64,000 nucleotides of DNA from DAOTWA01 sp034435955. GTDB taxonomy: Bacteria > Chloroflexota > Anaerolineae > Anaerolineales > Anaerolineaceae. This document shows positions 55,774 to 63,707 of the stretch, in pieces. The notes under the pieces are model-generated. The model was not told the DNA's origin. It worked only from the letters and a program-made list of their open reading frames with translations, and did not search any database. Made by a program: the position numbers and the translations under genes. Numbering within the stretch: the stretch's first letter is position 1; every line of letters starts with the position of its first letter. The stretch lies in NCBI GenBank assembly GCA_034435955.1, contig DAOTWA010000031.1:1-64000 (forward strand). Direction: 5' to 3'.

Positions 55774-55997
55774 TGATCCACCAGGGACGCGAATAACATC
55801 CCCCCTGCGGGGACCCTGAACCCGGCACGAACTTTGGTTGAATCATCTTCAATCCTGGAGAAGGTGATCCACCAGGGACTCGAATAACATCCCCCCTGCG
55901 GGGACCCTGAACCCGGTACAAGCAATGGTTGGATCATCTTTAATCCTGGAGAAGGTGATCCACCAGGGACTCGAACCCTGAACCCACTGATTAAGAG
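55774..55997 (-). repeat. Three 91-bp-spaced copies of a tRNA-Lys 3'-end sequence
   Basis: TGATCCACCAGGGAC begins at 55774, 55865 and 55956, exactly 91 bp apart. Copies 1 and 2 are near-identical over the whole 91 bp; in both, 20 bases containing a CCCC-TGC-GGGG hairpin split the T-loop sequence. Copy 3 lacks that insertion and continues as genuine tRNA sequence. The set looks like repeated attachment-site remnants. Confidence 0.8.
55956..55997 (-). pseudogene. 3' fragment of tRNA-Lys(CUU), probable attachment site
   Basis: Read on the minus strand: anticodon loop CTCTTAA (55997-55991), stem TCAGT, variable GGGTT, T-arm CAGGG-TTCGAGT-CCCTG and acceptor strand GTGGATCA. The 5' half (acceptor, D-arm, anticodon stem) is missing: upstream sequence is unrelated. 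A cut exactly at the anticodon loop is the usual cross-over of tyrosine-recombinase integration. Orientation predicts that the intact gene lies at the far right end of the island, outside the window. Confidence 0.8.
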
Positions 55998-56021
55998 CCG
56001 TATAAGGTTTGTATAAACAGC

Positions 56022-56093
56022 ACATATGGTGGTAAATGCGTCTATATTATCAGCATATGTGGTTCATTTTGTCTATCGAATCCATATGGTTTT
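56022..56093 (+). repeat. Three CATATGG-type motifs spaced about 30 bp
   Basis: ACATATGGTGGT (56022-56033), GCATATGTGGTT (56053-56064) and CCATATGGTTTT (56082-56093) share CATATG followed by G/T-rich bases, 29-31 bp apart, within 30-100 bp of the tRNA fragment. They could be arm-type integrase sites or operators. Confidence 0.4.
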
Positions 56094-56220
56094 AAACCAA
56101 TTGCACCTGATTTACACCGGAGCAGAGGGGGAATCGGCGGGCTTCTGTCCAGGGAGGTGCTATCGATCCGGTTCTGAATAAATTCAAACCTCATATTCAT
56201 CTCAGAATGCGTTCAGTAAA

Positions 56221-56252
56221 AAAATCCTCCCCGGAAGTTGAGGGAGGATTTT
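56221..56252. terminator. Bidirectional hairpin terminator
   Basis: Perfect 11-bp stem, AAAATCCTCCC (56221-56231) with GGGAGGATTTT (56242-56252) and a 10-nt loop. A run of seven T follows on the minus strand, fewer on the plus. There is no gene directly next to it, so the gene it served may be lost. Confidence 0.75.
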
Positions 56253-56494
56253 CTTCACAGGTTTTACCACCAAACGGGCTGTTGCTGGATTGGAGGTTCT
56301 GATTAGTTAGGAATATTGAATGATGTGATCGCCTACCCAGTGGCCGCCATGCCGGCAATTCTTAAACCGGCACTTTGGAGCCCTGCGGCGGGCCCGATAA
56401 TGTCTCATATCGTGGTGTAAAAAGGAATTGACAAAGCAGTCATCGTGTGGTTTCTTGAAGGTCGCTCACACCAATTCAAGAAAGGGAACACACG

Positions 56495-57753
56495 ATGACC
56501 ACACCAACTATAGCATTTCAAGAGTACCTGCGCAAGCTGGGACTGGACCAAGACAAGGATTTTCTCCAAGAGAGCATCCGACTGATGAGCCAGATGGTGA
56601 TGGAACTGGAAGTACAAGCCCATACAGGAGCAGCAAAACATGAATGCACGGTGGAGCGCAGGGCTCAGCGCAACGGCTACCGAGAGCGGGTATGGGAGAC
56701 GCGGGTGGGGGAGATTCCCTTGAGGATCCCCAAATTGCGCACTGGCAGTTACTTTCCGAGCCTGTTGGAACCCCGGCGTCGAGCCGAGCAAGCACTGCTA
56801 GCAGTGATCCAACAGGCCTACGTGGAGGGCGTGAGCACCCGCAAGGTGGATGAGTTGCTGCGGGCCATGGGGCTGGCCGGGATCGACAAATCGACGGTCT
56901 CGCGCATCTGCAAATCGCTCGACGATGTGGTGATTGAGTTTCGTAAACGACCCCTGAAGAGACGTTACCCCTATGTCTGGCTGGATGCCACCTGTCTCAA
57001 AGTACGCCAAAACCATCGGATTGTAAGCCTGGCTCTGGTGATTGCCATCGGGGTGAGTGAGGTGGGAGAACGGGAAGTGCTGGGTTTTGCTCTAGGAGCC
57101 AGCGAAACGGAGGCCTTTTGGTTGGATTTACTGCGTTCACTGGTGCAGCGCGGTCTGCAAGGAGTGCAATTAGTCATCAGTGACGCCCATGAGGGGTTGA
57201 AATCCGCCATTGCCCAGGTGCTCTCGGGTGCGAGTTGGCAGCGCTGCCGGGTACACTTCACACTTGCACCTGCGGTGCAAGCGCAGGTGTGCGCAATCTG
57301 CTCGCGCATATTCCCAGAGGGGATCAGGCCATGGTGGCAGCGGCCTTGAGAACCATCTTTGCCCAGCCTGACCAGGAAGCGGCTGGCAGGCAGCTGCAGG
57401 CGGTCTATGACGCGATGGCGACCCGCTGGCCGAAAGCCGCTGAATTGCTGCTGGATGCTGAAAATGATATTTTGGCTTACATGACCTTCCCAAAAGAGCA
57501 CTGGAAGCGGATCTACTCGAACAATGTGTTAGAACGGCTCAATAAGGAGGTGAAGCACAGAACCAATGTCGTGGGTATTTTCCCGGACGAATCTTCTGTA
57601 ATTCGTTTAATCGGCGCCATCCTGCAAGAACAGTCGGACGAATGGCAAATTCCCAAACGATACTTCAGTCTGGAGTCTATGCGAAAGTTGTTCGAACCGC
57701 AGCTCTTGATGATGACTGAGGCAATGCCATTTACTCTGGCGCCTGTTCATTGA
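56495..57753 (+). pseudogene. IS256-family transposase, disrupted by a 29-bp insertion
   Basis: Bases 56495-57260 and 57290-57753 join to one 409-residue IS256 transposase; between them 29 foreign bases shift the frame and bring an early stop (57349). The DDE residues can be seen: Asp in YVWLDATCLKVR, Asp in QLVISDAHEGLK, and Glu in NVLERLNKEVKHRT, the last in the shifted part. Removal of the insertion restores VHFMRNLLAHIPRGDQ. The element should no longer move by itself. N-terminal mutator-type region LRIPKLRTGSYFPSLLEPRRRAE is intact. Confidence 0.88.
57261..57289. repeat. 29-bp palindromic insertion inside the transposase gene
   Basis: The inserted bases contain TTGCACC-TGC-GGTGCAA (57264-57280) and the alternative pair CACCTGC/GCAGGTG (57267-57273 and 57283-57289), so two hairpins compete. 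No target duplication longer than a base or two is visible. Confidence 0.75.
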
Positions 57754-57832
57754 CATCCTTGAACCTTAAAGATTCCACACAATGAATTTACATTATTGAC
57801 AGAGACGCTAACTGCACTATTTCTTTCGCCCA

Positions 57833-60097
57833 TTACAAAATGCAAATTGTATTATCATGCCAAGCTATCGTAATCGTGGTTTTCTCTTGATGTAATTCCA
57901 AATATTGTAGAATGCGACCGACAACTACTTGTTCCATCTTTCTCAGGAATTTCCGAACGGACCCCGATTGCTCCGCTAATGAGATCACAATATTGAGACT
58001 CGTCGCTTCGTCAATCAATATCTCAAGACCTTTCGATTTCATTAGCATATTTCTTAACGATTCGATTCTACGAGTGAACAACATATGGTAATCTTCAACA
58101 GACAACTTTCTGAAGGGAACGATCAGGTCGAAATGATTTAGCAATTCCTGTGGGAAGTTTCGTTGAAGTAATTCCTCCTGATCGTCTTCTTTCCCATTTT
58201 GCTTAATATCGCTGAGTAAAATAAACAGGTAATTTCGAAAATGGAACACCCTCCCCCGCGAATCACGTATCTCCCCGGTTTCAAAAATTGAGGAGACAAA
58301 ATTAATGATGTCGGGATGGGCATTTTCAAGCCCATCCATCAGGATTATCCCTTGCGGATGAGTATCCACGAAATGGATGAACGGGGTCTGACGTTCGTGG
58401 CCTACTAATCCAGGGGCTGCACCTGTTAGTCTGGAAAGATCATAGCTTTCCTTATAATCACTCATATTAAGTCGTAGAAGTGGCAAGCCTTTTTGCTCAT
58501 CCATTGCCTTTGCTACACATTCAGTAAAAAATGATTTCCCGACTCCAGGAGGGCCATAAAAGAGCAAGGTGCCCAAGGTCGTACTTGTTTCGGATTCTCG
58601 TAGCCTGATTAGGTCAACCCAACGAATAAATACCTCAATTGCTTTATCTTGCCCGACAATCTCTTCTCTTAATCTGGTTTCGATATCTTTCGTGCAAAAT
58701 AGCCGCTGTGTATTAAGAGAAATCTGATAATGATTGGTCAGTATAGAGTGAATTTGATCAATCCCAACCAAGGGCGTGTCGCTATCGCGGTCACTAAAAA
58801 CATTATTAACCTCAAGGGAGGATATTTTCACGTACGCCGCTGCATTTTCTAACAAATCAATGGCTTTATCGGGCAATCGACGAGCAGGCATGTGCTTAAT
58901 CGATAATGACACTGCTTCGCGAATTGCTTCGGGTGTTATGTTCACATTTAGCTTATTTTCTATACTCTTTGCCCATTCACTGCATATTTGGATTGCCATT
59001 TCAGGGCTTGGCTCTGAGATATGAAGAGTCTGAAAACGACGTAAAAAAGCTGTATCTTCTTTTATATATCGGTCATATTCATCTAAAGTCGTTGCCCCGA
59101 TACAGCGGAAATCACCTCGTGCTAATGCCGGTTTAAGGATGTTAGCAATATCCATAGCCGAGTTTACAGTGGTTCCAGCTCTCATCACTAAGTGAATTTC
59201 ATCAATAAACAATACAATATTGGGGTCTGAAGTGGCATCAGAGATTAATTGTTTTAGCCGCGCTTCCATTTCGCCGCGATAAGAGGTTCCTGAAATCAGG
59301 TCTGATACATTGATCTGGAAAATATGAAGATTTCTAATTTCCTTAGGGGCTTTCAAACTCACGCACTTCTGTGCCAATCCCTCGACAACGGCTGTTTTCC
59401 CAACCCCAGCCTCCCCGATCAGGATAACATTTCTTTTTGATGTGCGATTTAAGATCCTCGCAATAGCAATGATCTCTTCTTCACGCCCAACAACAGAATT
59501 CAATCTTCCATTTCGGGCGAGTTCGGTGAGATCCCTGCCAATTGTTTCTAATAATCTGGAGCTCGATTTTCCAGCTCCTCCTAATTCTATGTTCTGCTCA
59601 TTGGTTTGTTCATTCTCGCCATCTTTCTCCCAATATCGAACAAGCCTATGAGTGAATATGCCCGCCTGATACATTGGAATCAATTGAGCCAATAAATATT
59701 CTACCGACACAATACCGCAACTTTTTTCCCAATCAGATCCTTTAGAATATTTGAACAACTTTCGAGTCTCGTCAGAACGGTGGAGGAATCCTGTTACTCT
59801 GCCGGGCTCTTCCCACATTGGAAGCTGCCTGCGGATAGAACGGCTCAATTTGGTTATTTGATCTGTGGTCAATCCGATCATGGCTTTGCAATGATCGATT
59901 TCGGATTTCAAATGAAATAACTGCTCCTGAGTCAGACCAAGATCCTCAGCCTCTCTATAGTAACCTTCATCGAGAATTTGTAGAATGGCAAGAAATACGT
60001 GGATAGGATAAATGAGCTTGCTCTTTGTGTTGATGGCAATCCGGTTTGCGATCGTCCAGGCAAGGACGGCTGAAGGGGTTAGAACGGGGTCTCCCAA
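57833..60097 (-). CDS. ClpA/ClpB-like double-ring AAA+ ATPase with inactive second ring
   Basis: 754 residues. N-terminal Clp-N-like helical region (1-165). NBD1 is complete: Walker A GEAGVGKT (228-235), pore loop TSYRG (271-275), Walker B VLFIDE (295-300), and Arg finger FLRRF (351-355). There is no ClpB middle domain. NBD2 keeps Walker A GPPGVGKS (515-522) but is damaged elsewhere: Walker B reads IILMDG (Glu to Gly at 589), the pore Tyr is Leu (GLVGHE), sensor 1 is LLSDI (Asn to Asp) and the Arg-finger segment is LLNHFD (Arg to His). NBD2 may bind but should not hydrolyse ATP. TTG start directly after the OmpA-like gene stop, GGAGG upstream. Last gene of the chaperone operon; likely role is protein unfolding or remodelling. 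Confidence 0.85.
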   Translation of the reverse strand: MGDPVLTPSAVLAWTIANRIAINTKSKLIYPIHVFLAILQILDEGYYREAEDLGLTQEQLFHLKSEIDHCKAMIGLTTDQITKLSRSIRRQLPMWEEPGRVTGFLHRSDETRKLFKYSKGSDWEKSCGIVSVEYLLAQLIPMYQAGIFTHRLVRYWEKDGENEQTNEQNIELGGAGKSSSRLLETIGRDLTELARNGRLNSVVGREEEIIAIARILNRTSKRNVILIGEAGVGKTAVVEGLAQKCVSLKAPKEIRNLHIFQINVSDLISGTSYRGEMEARLKQLISDATSDPNIVLFIDEIHLVMRAGTTVNSAMDIANILKPALARGDFRCIGATTLDEYDRYIKEDTAFLRRFQTLHISEPSPEMAIQICSEWAKSIENKLNVNITPEAIREAVSLSIKHMPARRLPDKAIDLLENAAAYVKISSLEVNNVFSDRDSDTPLVGIDQIHSILTNHYQISLNTQRLFCTKDIETRLREEIVGQDKAIEVFIRWVDLIRLRESETSTTLGTLLFYGPPGVGKSFFTECVAKAMDEQKGLPLLRLNMSDYKESYDLSRLTGAAPGLVGHERQTPFIHFVDTHPQGIILMDGLENAHPDIINFVSSIFETGEIRDSRGRVFHFRNYLFILLSDIKQNGKEDDQEELLQRNFPQELLNHFDLIVPFRKLSVEDYHMLFTRRIESLRNMLMKSKGLEILIDEATSLNIVISLAEQSGSVRKFLRKMEQVVVGRILQYLELHQEKTTITIAWHDNTICIL

Positions 60098-61207
60098 TTA
60101 TTCCTCCGATGCTGTTCCTCTTGTTATGATCAAAATGACCGTGCGGTTTCGCATTCTATTTGATGGGCTGTTGTTCGGGTAAGGTGCGGGTAGATCGCCG
60201 GCATCTCGTATAACAAAGGTACTCGCCGGAATTTGCGATGTGGAGGTGATGTGTTTGACTACAGCCAATGCTCGCTGGATGTCTAACAGTGTTGCCGTTT
60301 GTTCGATATCATCGGTGAAGCCGTACACCGCTATTTCGATTTGCCCCACAAATGGCTCGAGCTGGTAAGCAAGGTCCGATAATGTTTGTTTGCCTTCCGC
60401 GCTAAGGACTTGATCGTACTTAAATAGTCCATTCTCGAAGATTAATTTTAGAGACCCATCCAAGGCAACTTTTCGAATTCCTGGGAGGTCAATGGATATC
60501 TCGGGGAAGGTTGGTTGTGGAGTGGGTGTCGTAGTATGGATGAATGATTCTTCCAGAAGGTTTGCCTGGGTGGATAGCTCCTGTAAGCTACTTTTCACCG
60601 ATGCGATTTCATTCAATAACGTAATAGAACTCTTATCAATATCTTTCTTGATTTGAGAGGTGATTTGCTCAATAGATTCAGGTGAGGTGGAAGAATACTC
60701 ATGAATTATTAAAGGTCTTGCCTGTTGAATCAAAAGAGAGTCCACACGTGATATCGATCGCGTTGCTCTTCTCAGCTCGAGCGATATTCCTGTTAGAAAG
60801 ACCAAGATTGTTATCAATAAACTCCCCAATAGGATAGGTATTAGCTTTGGTTTATTACCTTTTTTTCTCTTTCGGCTTTCAATCACATTTAAGGCCGCCC
60901 GAGCGTTTTGGTGATTTGGATTTTCTGCTAAAATCCGTTCCCAAATTTCTTTCGCCTCTTCCAATCGTCCTTGCTGAGCCAGTACCCGAGCCAGGAGATC
61001 AAAGTTTTCTTCTGAAGGATCCGATTGAACGAGTTTCCGAAGTATGGATTCCGCCGAAGGTAAATCTCCACCTTGTGCAAGCTGAATCGCAGACAAATAG
61101 TCCAACCTCAGTAGTGAGGTATTTATCTGCAATAGTGCCTGATCTAAATCGGCGTAATGGGTATGTCTGTCTGAATTATTGTGATTTGGCTCAAAATATT
61201 TATTCAT
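60098..61207 (-). CDS. TPR - transmembrane - coiled-coil - OmpA-like protein
   Basis: 369 residues, not a family I can name. Residues about 35-108 are TPR-like helices (LAQGGDLPSAESILRKLVQSDP, LARVLAQQGRLEEAKEIWERILAENPNH). A basic stretch then one membrane helix (121-142), so the TPR part is cytoplasmic. Residues 150-220 look coiled-coil, followed by a TPTPQPTFP linker. The C-terminal 130 residues resemble OmpA/MotB domains: LIFENGLFKYDQVLSAEGKQTL, VYGFTDD, and RMRNRTVILII, with the Asp and Arg that bind peptidoglycan in that family. It would link cell wall outside to chaperones inside. Six bp after the Hsp70 gene. Confidence 0.7.
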   Translation of the reverse strand: MNKYFEPNHNNSDRHTHYADLDQALLQINTSLLRLDYLSAIQLAQGGDLPSAESILRKLVQSDPSEENFDLLARVLAQQGRLEEAKEIWERILAENPNHQNARAALNVIESRKRKKGNKPKLIPILLGSLLITILVFLTGISLELRRATRSISRVDSLLIQQARPLIIHEYSSTSPESIEQITSQIKKDIDKSSITLLNEIASVKSSLQELSTQANLLEESFIHTTTPTPQPTFPEISIDLPGIRKVALDGSLKLIFENGLFKYDQVLSAEGKQTLSDLAYQLEPFVGQIEIAVYGFTDDIEQTATLLDIQRALAVVKHITSTSQIPASTFVIRDAGDLPAPYPNNSPSNRMRNRTVILIITRGTASEE

Positions 61208-61213
61208 TTGCCC

Positions 61214-63697
61214 CTACCGGATGACCGTCGATCCAAAACCTTGAGCAATCTTCCTGGCTTCATCTTCTGGAAGCAGGGTAAACAATTGCCGGTTTACACG
61301 GATAAGATGATTTAAGTCTTCGTTTTGGATTGCCCGCCGACCATCTGCCAATAAACTTAGGGCTTGATTTCGGTCTTGCATCATATCTAGATCTTTCTCA
61401 AACGATTGGAATATGTAGATGTGAAACTCGAGTCGTGTCCATAATATGGAATAACGGAACTCCACCATATCTTCGATTTTCTTACGAAGTACATCTGTAT
61501 CTTTGGAGTGGATAGCCTGGTTAATTTCTGCTTCTAGCTCTGCTTTTTTCTTATTGGCAGCGCTATCACCCCATTGGAGGACAACATAACCTGTCCGATC
61601 AACTTCTTCTTTCGCTTCCTTGATTAGAGCGGGCCACTCAATAAATGCTTCTAACTGATCCAATAGGACTTTAAACTCAATTAAACGGGCCTGCGCTTCA
61701 TTTGCTGATCCAGACTCGCCGCGCGAGACGGAGAGTAATCTGTCGAGCTCTTGCGTCCTTTGATGATCTTGAATTTCTCGCAGCTTTTCTTGAGCCTGCA
61801 AATCGCCGGATTGCTCAATTTGCTTTTGAAGATCGACGAACCGCCCTTTTTGTGTCTTATAATCTTCTATCATTGCGTCAAAATCCACCGGGGTTTTTAT
61901 TTTGAGATCGATTACTTTTTCATACTCCTCATCTAATATCGGGAGGTATGCTCTTGTTGTCACCAAGCGATTTTCATCAATTTCCAAGGTGACTTCCACT
62001 TCGCTGCCTGCAGGTATATCTCGCCGTATTTTTACCGCTTCGATAGTGAGGTGTCCGATACAAAAATTGCGATCCGCTTTTTTATTTTCACCCTCTATCA
62101 CTGGGATACGAATCAAGTTACCGGATTCACCACGTCTAACACTTATGGATGTGCGTAATATCTCTTTACGCCGAACGGGTAAAGAATCTCCTTTCTGAAA
62201 GTAAAAAAGTGCATTGTTGTTCGCTAAAGCAATTCCAACCGAGTGAACCAGCGGTGGATTAGCTGGTGTATTCCCAATGGTATAAGACAACTCGTCTGGT
62301 ATGACCTCAAGCACTGAACCTTGTTGGTTGTAAAGATAAATTTTGAAAATATTGCGTATACCCTTATCCGCTAGTAACGTTGTCATGAAAGTGCCGTTGG
62401 GCTGTAATGGAATCCGACCGCTTTTCCATTGTGGGCGGCTGAATTCGATAGTGTAGCCAGATATTTCAACTCCATTGGGAGGAATCACTTTTCCTCCTAC
62501 AATAGGTTGATCGTCAATACTGATCGGTTGGTACTCTAACTCAATTCTAAATTGGCTCGGGGAAACTGCTGGGTAAATTTTTGTATCCAACCTTTGTGTC
62601 CCTGCAAAGATAGCTGCGCCTTGGGCAACAACTGTGAATGGATCTATCCGCGTCTCAAATGGAATTCCCAGACCTTCTATTGGATCTCTAAGAACTTCTT
62701 TCAGATATGGAGCTCTTGTTGGGCCACCAACCAAGATTAATTTCTCGACATCTCCCGGCGTCAATCTTGATTGTGATAGAACATCTTTACAGATGCTTAC
62801 TGTACGAATAATTAATGATTCAGCTATCTTCGCCACCTCTCCTCGTGTTAGTTTAATCTCAGCATCACAATCTAAATCTCGAAATACTTGATCTAAGTAA
62901 ATCACCGCTTCTTCGGAGACAGAAAGACGTATCTTCGCTTCTTCTGTTTTTAATTTTAAAATAGCTAGCTCTTTCTGCCATCTATCTCGATTTTCTTGGG
63001 TAAAGTCGCGAAGCCCCATCTTTTCTCGAACGACTGGAATTATCAGGTCGTTAATGATTTTTTCATCGATATTCTTTCCTCCGAGATGATTATCGCCGCC
63101 GTGATTAACCACTCTCAATATTCCATCACGCATATTAATCAATGCAGCATCAAAAGTCCCCCCGCCCAAGTCATAGACTAACCAATATATCTTGTCATTT
63201 GGATTTTGGAATCCGTAAGCCATTGCGGCAGCGATAGGTTCCTGTAATAAAGGGGTTACTTCGAAACCCGCAAGCCTTGCAGCTCTCTGAGTTGCATCGC
63301 ATTGGGGTAATTCAAATGCCGCCGGTACGGTGATAACAGCCGCCCGAATTTCCTCTTGAAGATCAACGCTCGCCGATTTCCGCAACACTTTAAGAACTTC
63401 AGCCGACAGTTCCTCAGGGGTCATCTGGCGTCCGGATTTCGGAAATTTATAGAGATAATCGGTGCCCATGTTCCGTTTGAATTCAACATGTGTGTCACCG
63501 TCATTTATATCAGTTGGGATTTTTGCTTCCCGTCCAACATATAATCTATTGTTCTTGGTTATTCTCACCGCTGAAGGGATAAACTCCATTTGAGTATCAT
63601 TATCTCGAATAATCTTCGCACTGATTCCTTCAAGAACGGCGATTTCACTATTGGTGGTTCCCAAATCGATTCCAACGTCAATCGTGGTCCTGGTCAT
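61214..63697 (-). CDS. Hsp70-family protein with extra domain between NBD and substrate domain
   Basis: 827 residues against about 640 in DnaK. The ATPase domain (1-370) is complete: phosphate loops IDLGTTNS (10-17) and YDLGGGTFD (175-183), catalytic Lys74 in EFKRNMG, EPIAAAMAYG, and LVGGPTRAPYL. Where DnaK has its short DLLLLDV-type linker there are about 105 residues of beta-rich sequence (about 375-480). The substrate beta domain then follows (VHSVGIALANNNALFYFQKGDSLPVRRK). The helical C terminus is long (605-827) with charged coiled stretches and no EEVD-like end. Operon with a GrpE-like gene 10 bp upstream and the OmpA-like gene downstream. No J-protein seen in the window. Confidence 0.9.
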   Translation of the reverse strand: MTRTTIDVGIDLGTTNSEIAVLEGISAKIIRDNDTQMEFIPSAVRITKNNRLYVGREAKIPTDINDGDTHVEFKRNMGTDYLYKFPKSGRQMTPEELSAEVLKVLRKSASVDLQEEIRAAVITVPAAFELPQCDATQRAARLAGFEVTPLLQEPIAAAMAYGFQNPNDKIYWLVYDLGGGTFDAALINMRDGILRVVNHGGDNHLGGKNIDEKIINDLIIPVVREKMGLRDFTQENRDRWQKELAILKLKTEEAKIRLSVSEEAVIYLDQVFRDLDCDAEIKLTRGEVAKIAESLIIRTVSICKDVLSQSRLTPGDVEKLILVGGPTRAPYLKEVLRDPIEGLGIPFETRIDPFTVVAQGAAIFAGTQRLDTKIYPAVSPSQFRIELEYQPISIDDQPIVGGKVIPPNGVEISGYTIEFSRPQWKSGRIPLQPNGTFMTTLLADKGIRNIFKIYLYNQQGSVLEVIPDELSYTIGNTPANPPLVHSVGIALANNNALFYFQKGDSLPVRRKEILRTSISVRRGESGNLIRIPVIEGENKKADRNFCIGHLTIEAVKIRRDIPAGSEVEVTLEIDENRLVTTRAYLPILDEEYEKVIDLKIKTPVDFDAMIEDYKTQKGRFVDLQKQIEQSGDLQAQEKLREIQDHQRTQELDRLLSVSRGESGSANEAQARLIEFKVLLDQLEAFIEWPALIKEAKEEVDRTGYVVLQWGDSAANKKKAELEAEINQAIHSKDTDVLRKKIEDMVEFRYSILWTRLEFHIYIFQSFEKDLDMMQDRNQALSLLADGRRAIQNEDLNHLIRVNRQLFTLLPEDEARKIAQGFGSTVIR

Positions 63698-63707
63698 GTT
63701 TTCCCCT

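Larger units (their letters stand above)
55667..56395. other. Gene-free junction region at the island edge
   Basis: About 730 bases without a credible gene. In order it holds the start region of the GH4 gene, 91-bp repeats made from a tRNA 3' end, a tRNA-Lys 3' fragment, three CATATGG-type motifs, and a hairpin terminator; base composition falls after about 55998. Apparent ORFs across the repeats are artefacts of repeated sequence. Confidence 0.7.
56396..57812 (+). mobile_element. IS256-family insertion sequence
   Basis: The left end GATAATGTCTC followed by TGTAAAAAGG resembles the IS256 terminal repeat; the right end read inward, GTTAGCGTCTC then TGTAAA, is an imperfect match with the same spacing (GTCTC to TGTAAA, 14 bp). 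The transposase lies between them. The flanks GCGGGCCC and TGCACTAT differ, so no target duplication remains. The right end lies 20 bp past the stop of the Clp-like gene. Confidence 0.7.

Noticed and set aside
55650..55937. Minus-strand ORFs of 61-95 codons over the 91-bp repeats
   Set aside because: They are translations of the repeats themselves and contain the repeated unit twice; no start site or family.
55774..55997. CRISPR-like or complete tRNA genes
   Set aside because: Only the 3' part of one tRNA is present; the 91-bp units are near-identical in the intervals, unlike spacers.
57833..61207. Type VI secretion (ClpV plus TssL-OmpA)
   Set aside because: No TssB/C sheath, Hcp, VgrG or TssK-like gene is in the window, and the neighbours are Hsp70 and GrpE-like genes.
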